Source: Hyphomonadaceae bacterium
GTDB lineage: Bacteria > Pseudomonadota > Alphaproteobacteria > Caulobacterales > Aquidulcibacteraceae
Assembly (NCBI GenBank): GCA_016791385.1
Contig: JAEUMR010000010.1
Coordinates: 19,822-83,821 of the forward strand
Direction of reading: 5' to 3'
Length of the DNA stretch: 64,000 nucleotides
The notes under the pieces: generated by a model
What the model was told of the DNA's origin: nothing
What the model saw: the letters and a program-made list of their open reading frames with translations, nothing else
Database searches by the model: none
Part shown: one piece after another, positions 1 to 8,971 of the stretch
How positions within the stretch are numbered: the stretch's first letter is position 1
How the letters are laid out: each line of letters starts with the position of its first letter
Program-made: the position numbers and the translations under genes

Positions 1-612
1 GGCGTCGAGCTGCGAGGATCGCACTTCCGCTGATTGTACGTCGATCGGCACGCGCCGCTCGTTGCGGCGGGCCATATCGGATTGGTCCTCGATCAGGAAG
101 TTGAACTGCGTCTCCTCACGGCGGCGGCCTTCGCTGTCGCGATAGGCCACGCGAACAGGGCGTACGCGGAAGCTCATCGGCGTAACTTCATTGTACATCC
201 GGTAGGCGAGATACTCGAGTACGGTGAGCTGTTCGAAATTGCCGCTGGTCCGGCAACGCGTAACCAGCTTGAGCTTGTTTTGCCCCTGCATCGGCGTACC
301 GCGCACTGCAGCGCCGTCAAAGTTGAGGCGCAGCGGCGGAAAGCTGCAGATGCCGCCAGTGCGGCGCGAGATGCCGCCAGCTGACAATTGGATGTCGAAG
401 CGATGCGCTGCAGCGCCGTCCTGCAGGATAAAAACAGCCGGATAAGCGTCCGTATTGCGCTGCGCGGTGCGCACCAGCGTGCCGATCGGCCCCTCAATCG
501 CGGCCTGCAATTCGGTATCGTCGGAGAACAGGCGGGTTTGCGCTGACGCGGGCGCGAGCGCACAGGTCGCACTGATGATGAACGCTATCGCGGCAGTTTT
601 GATTGACGACAT
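1..612 (-). CDS. Uncharacterised secreted protein, C-terminus cut by window edge
   Basis: An open frame on the minus strand reads 204 codons from the start to the window edge without a stop, so only the N-terminal part is present. It begins with a clear signal peptide (hydrophobic core AAIAFIISATCALAPASA, cleavage likely after ASA). The mature part contains FPPLRLNF, GQNKLKLVTRCR and YLAYRMYNEVTPMSFRVR. I recall these as hallmarks of a widespread but uncharacterised family of exported proteins, and I assign no function. Two ATGs lie in tandem (615 and 612); the second sits about 5 nt after GGAGG and is preferred. The gene diverges from the PLP-dependent decarboxylase at 747. Confidence 0.75.
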   Translation of the reverse strand, partial: MSSIKTAAIAFIISATCALAPASAQTRLFSDDTELQAAIEGPIGTLVRTAQRNTDAYPAVFILQDGAAAHRFDIQLSAGGISRRTGGICSFPPLRLNFDGAAVRGTPMQGQNKLKLVTRCRTSGNFEQLTVLEYLAYRMYNEVTPMSFRVRPVRVAYRDSEGRRREETQFNFLIEDQSDMARRNERRVPIDVQSAEVRSSQLDA

Positions 613-666
613 CATCCCCTCCCCCTGACGGAACGGCATGAGCTTAAGAAGGGCGGCCGTGGATTG

Positions 667-699
667 GAAGCGCTTCTGCGCAACGCAGGTCACGTTGCG
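667..699. promoter_or_regulatory. Two inverted repeats in the divergent promoter region
   Basis: GAAGCGCTTC (667-676) is a perfect 10-bp palindrome whose AAGCGCTT core resembles LacI-family operators. Three bases later CGCAACG (679-685) and CGTTGCG (693-699) form a perfect inverted repeat with a 7-nt spacer. Both lie in the 134-bp gap between the divergent genes starting at 612 and 747. A regulatory role is inferred; no regulator gene is adjacent. Confidence 0.35.
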
Positions 700-746
700 G
701 GCGGCCGGGGCCCGCGCGTAGGGTGCACGGCAAGGGAGCGAAGGAC

Positions 747-1982
<1,236 letters not shown>

Positions 1983-1990
1983 GAAACGCC

Positions 1991-2644
1991 ATGACGCTTA
2001 GTTTTGACTTCTACTTCTCGTTCCGTAGCCCCTATTCCTATCTGGCGACGCCGCAAGTCGAAGAGCTGGCCAAGCGCTACGACATCGAACCGCGCATGCG
2101 CATCGTCATGCCGATCGCCATCCGCATCCCGGGCTTCTTCAAGCAAGTGAACCCGATGTGGCCGCCCTATCTGCTGCGCGACACCTTTCGTATCGCGCAG
2201 ATGAACGACATCCCGTACCGCTGGCCGCGCCCCGATCCCATCGCCATGGACATCGGCAAAGGCGAGGTCGCGGCCGAGCAGCCCTACATCTTCCCCGTCA
2301 GCCGCCTCGGCGTGCTCGCGCAGCGGCAAGGACGCGGCCTGCCGTTCGTACGCGCAGCGGCGCACGCGATCTGGTCGGGCGAGGTCGACAATTGGTACGA
2401 GCCCCAGCACTTAACGGCGGCGCTGGAGAAAGGCGGCCTGCCCGCCGCGGAGATGTTGCAGCTGGCGGACACCCAGGCGGGGGAGCTGGACGCGGAGATC
2501 GCAGCCAACGAGGCGGCGCAAACGGGCGCGGGTCATTGGGGCGTGCCGCTGTTCGTGTTCAACGACGAGCCGTTCTTCGGCCAGGACCGGCTCGACCACC
2601 TGATCTGGCGCATGCGCCAGCATGGCCTGACTGAGCGCGCTTAA
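1991..2644 (+). CDS. DsbA-like thioredoxin-fold protein, 2-hydroxychromene-2-carboxylate isomerase family
   Basis: A 217-residue protein opening with FDFYFSFRSPYSYLATPQVE, the typical N-terminus of the HCCA isomerase/kappa-class glutathione transferase branch of DsbA proteins. The SPYSY motif replaces the CxxC of true thiol oxidoreductases, and the C-terminal GVPLFVFNDEPFFGQDRLDHL is the usual end of the fold. Characterised members isomerise 2-hydroxychromene-2-carboxylate in naphthalene breakdown using glutathione, but many homologues have other or unknown substrates. It lies 8 bp after the decarboxylase gene and probably shares its transcript. No aromatic-degradation genes surround it, so the family name should not be read as a substrate. 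Confidence 0.82.
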   Translation: MTLSFDFYFSFRSPYSYLATPQVEELAKRYDIEPRMRIVMPIAIRIPGFFKQVNPMWPPYLLRDTFRIAQMNDIPYRWPRPDPIAMDIGKGEVAAEQPYIFPVSRLGVLAQRQGRGLPFVRAAAHAIWSGEVDNWYEPQHLTAALEKGGLPAAEMLQLADTQAGELDAEIAANEAAQTGAGHWGVPLFVFNDEPFFGQDRLDHLIWRMRQHGLTERA

Positions 2645-2702
2645 CCCTAATCGCGCTAGGCTTCGCGCCTCTCATGTCCGGCATTGACGCGCGCGCGCGG
2701 GG

Positions 2703-4418
2703 ATGAAGACTGCGGCCATCTCTGCTTGGGCGGCGCATCCTATGAAACCTGAGACACGCGATACGATCTGGGTCGCCATCCTGGCGTTCGTCTCGGTCGT
2801 GCTTCTTTCCAGCACGATCTGGGAAAACGGCGACATTGAGCTCAAATGGTGGGCGGTGAAAGCCTGGGCCAATTTCCAGTTCCCCGACTTCCCGCCGAAC
2901 CACCACAATATGCGCTGGGCGATCACGTTCCCGGCCGTCTTCTTCATCCGCCTGTTTGGCGACGGCGCGCTGCAATATTTGCTGCTGAACCACCTCGTCT
3001 TCGCGCTGACCACCGCAGGCCTCTACGCGCTAGTCCGTTCGCTGACCTCGCCGCTGGTGGCGGCGCTGGCGCTGGCGGTGTGGCTGATCAATCCCGCCGT
3101 CTCAGGCCTCGCCGCCAACCTGATGCCGGAGATTTACAGCATCGCTTACGTGGTGGCGGCGCTGCTCGCGTTACAGCGCGCCTACGCGACGGGCTCGCGC
3201 TGGTTCTTTGCTGGCGCCGTGGCGCTGATGTTCTGCGCTTATGGCGCGAAGGAGACCAACATCTTCTTCATGCCCGGCTGGGGCTTGTACGAGCTGATGC
3301 GGCGGCGCTGGAGCAACGCGGCGCTGATCGTCGCCGTATTCGGCGCGCTGCTGGCAGCGGAGACGCTGGCCGTGGACACGCTGCTGAGTGCGCGCCACAT
3401 CGTCTGGGGCCGGGCGCAGGCAATTCTGCAAGCGGGCCATCTCAACGAGATGACCGAAGACTGGATTTACCAGCCGATCGATCTCTTCACGCGCTGGCTC
3501 TTCATCGCGCCCACCAATCTCGACCGGCTCGAATTCTATTCCAAGGCGCTCTACTGGCTGTTCTTCATCGCCACCGGCTGGAAGGCGTGGGAATGGTTCC
3601 GCGCCCGCACCGCGCTGCCGCCTGGAAAATCCGAAGCCCCCGGCGCGGACATCATCCCGGTAACCTGGGCGATGGGGCTCTCGTTCGCCTTCTGCACCAC
3701 CTTCTTCATTCTAAAGCTTAATCCGCTGATCCTCGGCCAGCCGTTGAACGACCGCTATCTATGGCCGCTGCTGGCGCCGGCGACGATCATCTTGAGCGTG
3801 CTGGGTCACCGCGCGCTGCTGGCAACCGAGAGCGCGCAGACGGGTCTCGCGCGAACCTCAGCACGCCTGCAGGCGTTCGCCACGCCGCTCGCCTCCGGCA
3901 AGCTGGCGCTGATGACGCTGGCCGCGATCGCGGGGTTTGCCACGCTGACGCGCGTGCCGATCGAGATGGGCTCGGTGCACATTCGCCGGCACGGCTTTGA
4001 GAAGCCCTATACGACGCTTTCGGCGCAGCGCTGGTACGACGAGGCGCGCGAACACCTGATGCAGGGCTGCACCTTGGCCTTCCCGCGCCGCCGCCCAGCG
4101 CAGACCGTGCTCGTCCATGCAATCCCGTATCGCGACGTGTCACCGACGCTGCAGCTGTACAATCAAGAACTCGATGGCCTGATCATCGCCGGACGCCGCC
4201 TGCACGGCTGGTCCATTCCGCGCGAAGATTGGCCGCTGTTCGAAGGCAAGCTCTACGCCGAACTCGACAACCCCGATTTCTTCCGGCCGTACGCAATCCG
4301 GCTTGAGGGGGCGGGCCAATGCACGCAGATCTTTTATCTCGGCCAGGCCGATATCGCGCCGCAGGACCAGTTGATCGAGGGCGCCCTGCACGAGCCGCCA
4401 ACGACGGCCGCGCCCTAA
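2703..4418 (+). CDS. Polytopic membrane protein, GT-C glycosyltransferase-like
   Basis: A 571-residue integral membrane protein with about 10 hydrophobic segments in the first 420 residues, followed by a soluble C-terminal domain. The N-terminal loop with FPPNHHNMRW and the later LMPEIYSIAYV resemble the acidic first loop and early helices of GT-C (PMT/ArnT-like) transferases, which use polyprenyl-phosphate sugars as donors on the periplasmic face. The match is by architecture, so the assignment is tentative. Two ATGs are possible (2703 and 2742) and neither has a strong ribosome site. The stop overlaps that of the convergent epimerase gene by four bases. Confidence 0.65.
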   Translation: MKTAAISAWAAHPMKPETRDTIWVAILAFVSVVLLSSTIWENGDIELKWWAVKAWANFQFPDFPPNHHNMRWAITFPAVFFIRLFGDGALQYLLLNHLVFALTTAGLYALVRSLTSPLVAALALAVWLINPAVSGLAANLMPEIYSIAYVVAALLALQRAYATGSRWFFAGAVALMFCAYGAKETNIFFMPGWGLYELMRRRWSNAALIVAVFGALLAAETLAVDTLLSARHIVWGRAQAILQAGHLNEMTEDWIYQPIDLFTRWLFIAPTNLDRLEFYSKALYWLFFIATGWKAWEWFRARTALPPGKSEAPGADIIPVTWAMGLSFAFCTTFFILKLNPLILGQPLNDRYLWPLLAPATIILSVLGHRALLATESAQTGLARTSARLQAFATPLASGKLALMTLAAIAGFATLTRVPIEMGSVHIRRHGFEKPYTTLSAQRWYDEAREHLMQGCTLAFPRRRPAQTVLVHAIPYRDVSPTLQLYNQELDGLIIAGRRLHGWSIPREDWPLFEGKLYAELDNPDFFRPYAIRLEGAGQCTQIFYLGQADIAPQDQLIEGALHEPPTTAAP

Positions 4419-5287
4419 AGCGCCAACGTAGAGAGATCGAAGGACCGGCAGCGCACGCCGAGCTCTGCTTCCGCGTTGAACAACGGGGCTTGGTTCTGAT
4501 GCATCAGACTGATCAGGCTGTCGCTGCGCAGCCGCGTCGGCAGACGCGCAAGCTCTGCTGCGCGCAGCGCCAGCCACATGGCTTGCCAGGGCGTTGGGAC
4601 TGGCACGACCTTGCGGCCAAGTCGGGCCCCAATCGCCTCGATGATGTCGCGGAACGTGTGCGGCGCATGGTGCGCGAGCGTGACCGGCGCAGCGGTCACA
4701 TTTTCCGCTGAGAGCGCCCGGTACACGCCATCGGTCAGATCGTCTTCGTGTAGCGTGAATTGGATCTGACGCCCGTCGCCCGGCATCGGCACGAAGCGCG
4801 AGGTGCGCACCTGCGCCACCAACCGGCCGAACATGCCGCCGGGCGAGAGGCCATAGATGAGCCCGGGCCGCAGGATGCGTGCGCCGAGCGCGCTCGCGGC
4901 GGTTTCGATCTTGAGCTTGGCACGGCCATATTTGGAGCGGCAGCCGTCGAACGCGCTAATGGTGGAGATCAGCACAACGCGCTTCACACCAGCCGCCCTG
5001 GCAGCCTCAAACAGGCGCTTTGAGCCTTCGACATTGACCGCGTGGATGTCGTTCCACTCCACCGCTTGAAAGTCATAGGCGCAGTGAATCAACGCATCGG
5101 CGCCGCGCAACGCATCGGCGGATACAGGCTCACCGAGTTGTAATTGCACTTGGCCAGGCTTGGGCGCGCGCGTCATCGCCGTCACGGCCCAGCCTTCGGC
5201 CGCCAACTTGGCGGCGATCAGGCTTCCGACGTATCCGCTGGCGCCGGTGAGCAGGCAACGCGGCGCAGCTGATCGAGCTTCGCTCAT
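4415..5287 (-). CDS. NAD(P)-dependent epimerase/dehydratase (extended SDR)
   Basis: A 290-residue Rossmann-fold protein. CLLTGASGYVGSLIAAKLA near the N-terminus is the TGxxGxxG cofactor site. DALIHCAYDF and RVVLISTISAF follow in the usual order; KYGRAKLKIE carries the YxxxK-type catalytic pair, and RPGLIYG marks the substrate half. Such enzymes act on nucleotide sugars, sterols or other alcohols/ketones, and the substrate is not readable here. Its ATG overlaps the stop of the upstream GMC oxidoreductase (ATGA), so the two are translationally coupled. A redox partnership on one substrate is plausible. Confidence 0.85.
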   Translation of the reverse strand: MSEARSAAPRCLLTGASGYVGSLIAAKLAAEGWAVTAMTRAPKPGQVQLQLGEPVSADALRGADALIHCAYDFQAVEWNDIHAVNVEGSKRLFEAARAAGVKRVVLISTISAFDGCRSKYGRAKLKIETAASALGARILRPGLIYGLSPGGMFGRLVAQVRTSRFVPMPGDGRQIQFTLHEDDLTDGVYRALSAENVTAAPVTLAHHAPHTFRDIIEAIGARLGRKVVPVPTPWQAMWLALRAAELARLPTRLRSDSLISLMHQNQAPLFNAEAELGVRCRSFDLSTLAL

Positions 5288-6831
5288 GCCTCGTCCCTCG
5301 CCGCTTCTGCGCCAATCCGGTGCGCGTTGGCCATGACCGCGAACGTGATGGTCGTCGCCGGTATGCTGGGCAACACGCTGGCGTCGACCGCGTGAATGCG
5401 CCGCCAGCCAAACGGACGGCCAAGTGTATCACTGGCCGCCCCCTGCGGCGCTGTGCTCATCGGGAACGAGCCACCGACATGGAAGCCGCGCCCTGGTTCG
5501 GCGATCTCCAGCAGCGGCCAAACCGGCGCAGCCCCGAGCTTGGGCGCCGCTGCAAGCAATTTGCCGATCAGCTTGCCCACGCGGCTGCGCACCTCGGCGC
5601 TCGCTTGGCCGCGCGCAAGCAGCGCTCCGCTCTCAAGCGAAAGCTCAATCGCACCGGAATGCGCCGAATGCAGGTAGCCCTGGATCAAGCCGAGGCGCGC
5701 ATCAGCAAGCGGGGCCGCAAAACTGAGGGGGCCGAGCCGGCGGCGCACTTCGTGGGCCATGTGGTCATTATACGAATAGACCTGCATGTGCACCGTGTGC
5801 GGGCTGATCGCAGCGTCGCGTAGTTCGAGGAAGAGCTGCGCCATCGTGTGCAAGCGTTCGGCGCTCGGCTTCGGTGCACCCTTGAGGAAAAGCAACGGCA
5901 GCAGGAAATACTGACTGTCCTTGAGGATGGCGCGATCGAGAGCCCCTGCGCGCATCAGCAGCGCCGTCGTCGGCAATGCGCCTGCGGCCAGGAAGGCGCG
6001 CTTGGCATGAAGCGCCACCGGCTCTGCACTCAGGCGATCCTTGCCGATGACGGAGGCGCTCGCTGTGTCCTCGCTCACGCCTTCGGCAACAACATTGCTG
6101 CGGTAGGCAAAGCGCGGGTTGGCCTGCAGCGCCTGCAGAGTCCGCGGGGCGGCGTAGATCAGCTTGCGCGGACAGCCATGCAGGCAGAGCCCGCAATAGA
6201 GGCAATCCTCGGCAGCGGCGGCGACACGCGCCTGTCCAAAGCGAAAGCCGGCCGCGCGCAGCGCCTCGCGGTTACGCGAGAGACTCCGGTGCATGGCGTT
6301 TGCCTGGCCGCTGCGTTCGAGCGGCGCGCGCGGCTTTGCATAAAGTGGAAGCCATTCAGCCAAATCATCTTCGGCCGCGCTGATGCCGAGCATGTCTGAA
6401 CACGCGACGTAGTGCGGCGCGAGTTGGGCTTCCGTGATGGGCCAATCGGCGATGTCGTGCTGCACGAACGGCAACGCCGCCGCACCCCAGACATTGCTGA
6501 GTCCGCCGACGGCGAAGCTCGGCTCGACCCCAACGCCCGCGCGCGCAAGACCAAGCTGCTCGCTCGCTTCGCTGTAAGGAAATTCTGAGCCATAGATCAG
6601 CTTGCGCGGCAGCCCCTCGCGCGCCTCATGCACCGCCCAGGCCGCAGTCTCGGCGCTGATATCCCAGCGCTCGCGCGCGGTTTCGACCAACGCGGCGCGC
6701 TCGGGCTCCAGGGAAACGCCCGCATCCACCATCAAGACGCTGCGGCCGCCGGCAAGCAAAGCGGATGCACAAGCAACGCCGCTCGGTCCCGATCCCACTA
6801 CGATGCAGTCGAAGTCAGGGGCCGACGTCAT
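5284..6831 (-). CDS. GMC-type FAD oxidoreductase with a four-cysteine cluster
   Basis: A 515-residue flavoprotein. DCIVVGSGPSGVACASALL at residues 8-26 is the FAD GxGxxG site. HVGGSFPMS and the C-terminal DASVLPSIPATT are the glucose-methanol-choline oxidoreductase signatures. The middle carries CLYCGLCLHGC, with Cys210, Cys213, Cys216 and Cys220 in a CxxCxxCxxxC arrangement like a ferredoxin cluster ligand set, followed by P-R-K. Classical GMC alcohol oxidases lack this, so electron transfer through an iron-sulfur centre is inferred. It overlaps the downstream epimerase (ATGA) and follows the GT2 gene by 18 bp, making a three-gene operon. Substrate unknown. Confidence 0.85.
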   Translation of the reverse strand: MTSAPDFDCIVVGSGPSGVACASALLAGGRSVLMVDAGVSLEPERAALVETARERWDISAETAAWAVHEAREGLPRKLIYGSEFPYSEASEQLGLARAGVGVEPSFAVGGLSNVWGAAALPFVQHDIADWPITEAQLAPHYVACSDMLGISAAEDDLAEWLPLYAKPRAPLERSGQANAMHRSLSRNREALRAAGFRFGQARVAAAAEDCLYCGLCLHGCPRKLIYAAPRTLQALQANPRFAYRSNVVAEGVSEDTASASVIGKDRLSAEPVALHAKRAFLAAGALPTTALLMRAGALDRAILKDSQYFLLPLLFLKGAPKPSAERLHTMAQLFLELRDAAISPHTVHMQVYSYNDHMAHEVRRRLGPLSFAAPLADARLGLIQGYLHSAHSGAIELSLESGALLARGQASAEVRSRVGKLIGKLLAAAPKLGAAPVWPLLEIAEPGRGFHVGGSFPMSTAPQGAASDTLGRPFGWRRIHAVDASVLPSIPATTITFAVMANAHRIGAEAARDEA

Positions 6832-6849
6832 GGGCTGCTACTGCGGCGA

Positions 6850-8067
6850 TCAAGTCTGCGGCGCGCGCGTAGCGAGCGGAATACGCAGGATGCCGATCAT
6901 GAATGCGCCGAACCCCAGCTGAATGGCGATGACGATAAAGCTGAGACCGCTCAGCACTGCCCGCGATATGAGTGGCGCGTTGTTCAGCGAGCCGAACCCG
7001 ACCTGCGACCACGCCCACAGCGCATAGCCGAAGATGGCAATGCCGGCTGCAAGCACAATCGCGCCTGCACGCACTGCAGTATCCGTTGTCGCCAAGCGGA
7101 ACACGAGGTCAGAGCGCCAGCCACGCGGCAGCATGCCGGTGAGCGTCGCATAGTAGCGCGCCAAGATGCCGAAGCTCATCATTTGCACGCCGGCGATGAG
7201 CATGAAGCACGCCGCTGCGTAAGAATTGGTGTCGAGCACCACATCGTCCGCCAGCGCGAGCGGACCGAACCATAACAACGCCATGAGCAAGGCGCCGAGC
7301 GCGGTTACCGCGGCGCCCGGGTACACGAACAGCCATTTCGGACTGTACATCAGGAGCAGCTTCAGGTGCCGCCAGCCGTCACGCCATGTCTTCAGGTGTG
7401 GCGCGCGGCTGCGGCCGTCCGGGCGCAGTGTTGTCGGAACCTCCGACATGCGCAGCCCCTCAAGGCCTGAGCGGATCACCATCTCGGAGGCGAATTCCAT
7501 GCCCGTCGTCACAAGCTGCAGCCGGCGCACCGCTTCGACATTGAAGCCGCGCAGACCGCAATGGAAATCGCGCACCGGAATCTTGAACAGAACGCGGCCG
7601 ATATAGGAGAGGATCGGGTTGCCAAGGATGCGATGCAGGATGGGCATGGCGCCAGGCGAGATGCCGCCGGCGAAGCGATTGCCCATGACCAGCTCGTCGC
7701 CTGCGCGCAGGCGCTCCACGAACAGATCAAGCGCGCTGAAATCGTAACTGTCGTCGGCATCGCCCATGATGATGTAGGCGCCGCGCGCGGCGGCGATGCC
7801 GCCCAGCAGCGCGGCGCCATAGCCGCGGCTCGGCACCGGCACGACACGAGCGCCCAATTGCTCGGCGATCGCTTGTGAGCCGTCGGTGCTGCCATTGTCG
7901 GCGATCAGCACCTCGCCCCGGATACCGGTGCGGCGCAAAAAGGCCTGCGCCTTCTCCACGCAGACCGCGATTGTCTCGGCCTCGTTAAGGCAAGGCATCA
8001 GGATGGTGAGTTCGACTGCATTCGTCGCCTCCGCCGAAGAGGCCGAAGCGCTGGCTGTCAGCCCCAT
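6850..8067 (-). CDS. Membrane-anchored GT2 glycosyltransferase, dolichol-phosphate-mannose-synthase-like
   Basis: A GT-A domain opens with LTILMPCLNEAETIAVCVEK and carries IADNGSTDGS, IMGDADDSYDF (the DxD metal/nucleotide site) and a GLRGF segment, as in polyprenyl-phosphate glycosyltransferases that build lipid-linked sugars. The last 150 residues hold about four hydrophobic helices anchoring it in the inner membrane. The frame stays open upstream to 8196, but that extension is not family-like, so ATG 8067 is chosen; GTG 8082 is an alternative. It leads the operon with the GMC oxidoreductase and epimerase, and the GT-C-like protein at 2703 could be a consumer of its product. Confidence 0.85.
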   Translation of the reverse strand: MGLTASASASSAEATNAVELTILMPCLNEAETIAVCVEKAQAFLRRTGIRGEVLIADNGSTDGSQAIAEQLGARVVPVPSRGYGAALLGGIAAARGAYIIMGDADDSYDFSALDLFVERLRAGDELVMGNRFAGGISPGAMPILHRILGNPILSYIGRVLFKIPVRDFHCGLRGFNVEAVRRLQLVTTGMEFASEMVIRSGLEGLRMSEVPTTLRPDGRSRAPHLKTWRDGWRHLKLLLMYSPKWLFVYPGAAVTALGALLMALLWFGPLALADDVVLDTNSYAAACFMLIAGVQMMSFGILARYYATLTGMLPRGWRSDLVFRLATTDTAVRAGAIVLAAGIAIFGYALWAWSQVGFGSLNNAPLISRAVLSGLSFIVIAIQLGFGAFMIGILRIPLATRAPQT

Positions 8068-8250
8068 GTCTGCGGTATTCACGAGCCGGCCCCAAAGCAA
8101 AAAGCGCACATGTGCGACCGCTCGGCTGATAGCAGTGGCGCCCCCCGGTGTCGACAAAAGTCGCCCCCGCGCGGAACCATGCCCTTGCCGCGTCACCCGA
8201 TAGGACGCGATTTTACCTTAACACGCGCTCGATATGGTTCCCATCGCGCC

Positions 8251-8892
8251 TCAGGCCGTGCGCACCTCGCGCACCGGCTTCTTCACCGGCTTCGGTTTGC
8301 GCCGCAGGCGTTTCACGAACTCCCGCGCCGCACGCGAACGGCGATAGCGGTTCCAAATCGACCCCAGCCGCGCTGGCGACGCATCGAGTTCGAACTTCGC
8401 CGACAGTTCCGCTCCGGCCGCGCCGCCCTGCGTGACCGAGCACACTTGGCGCAAGGCCGGCGGCGCCATTGTCAGCGCCGCTTGCACCGCCGTCTCGATA
8501 ACGCGGCTCTTTGCGCCATCCTCAACATTGATCACGAGCGCCACCTCGGCCACACGCGGCTTCAGCGCGGCAAGCTGCGTGATCGCCGCGATCGTGGCGT
8601 CAGCGATTCCTGGCGTGATCAGGGCATGGCCAATGCGCGCGACATCATTGAAGTGCGCGACTGGCGCGCCAGCGCTGGCGCGCGGAAAAAGACGGCGCGT
8701 CAGGCTCGGGCCGAGCCCCCACAGAAGGCGCATGTCGGCGCGCGCGGTGGAGGTCGGGGTATCGACAAGGATCGTCGTCCGCGCAGGCGTATAAAATAGC
8801 GCGAACAAGACGAACAGCACCACGGCGCCGGCGCCGCCCAGCCACAGCGCAGCGGGCGATGAAACCCAAGTTGCAAGCGTATCCAAGGCCAC
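8251..8892 (-). CDS. Hypothetical protein with one N-terminal transmembrane helix
   Basis: About 213 residues and not recognised. A single strong hydrophobic helix (WLGGAGAVVLFVLFALFY) lies near the N-terminus, followed by a soluble domain rich in Ala and Val and a very basic C-terminal tail (RLRRKPKPVKKPVREVR). The GTG at 8892 is placed five bases after GGGGAGGGG and is clearly preferred to the in-frame codon at 8997, which would overlap the preceding DUF2254 gene. It is the distal gene after that gene on the same strand. The tail could bind nucleic acid or acidic lipid, but this is only composition. Confidence 0.7.
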   Translation of the reverse strand: MALDTLATWVSSPAALWLGGAGAVVLFVLFALFYTPARTTILVDTPTSTARADMRLLWGLGPSLTRRLFPRASAGAPVAHFNDVARIGHALITPGIADATIAAITQLAALKPRVAEVALVINVEDGAKSRVIETAVQAALTMAPPALRQVCSVTQGGAAGAELSAKFELDASPARLGSIWNRYRRSRAAREFVKRLRRKPKPVKKPVREVRTA

Positions 8893-8971
8893 AGCGCCCC
8901 TCCCCGGCCCATCCTTATAGGGCTTGTCAGGCAAAGGGGAGGTCAGACGTGTGCGGCGGAAGGGCCTGACA

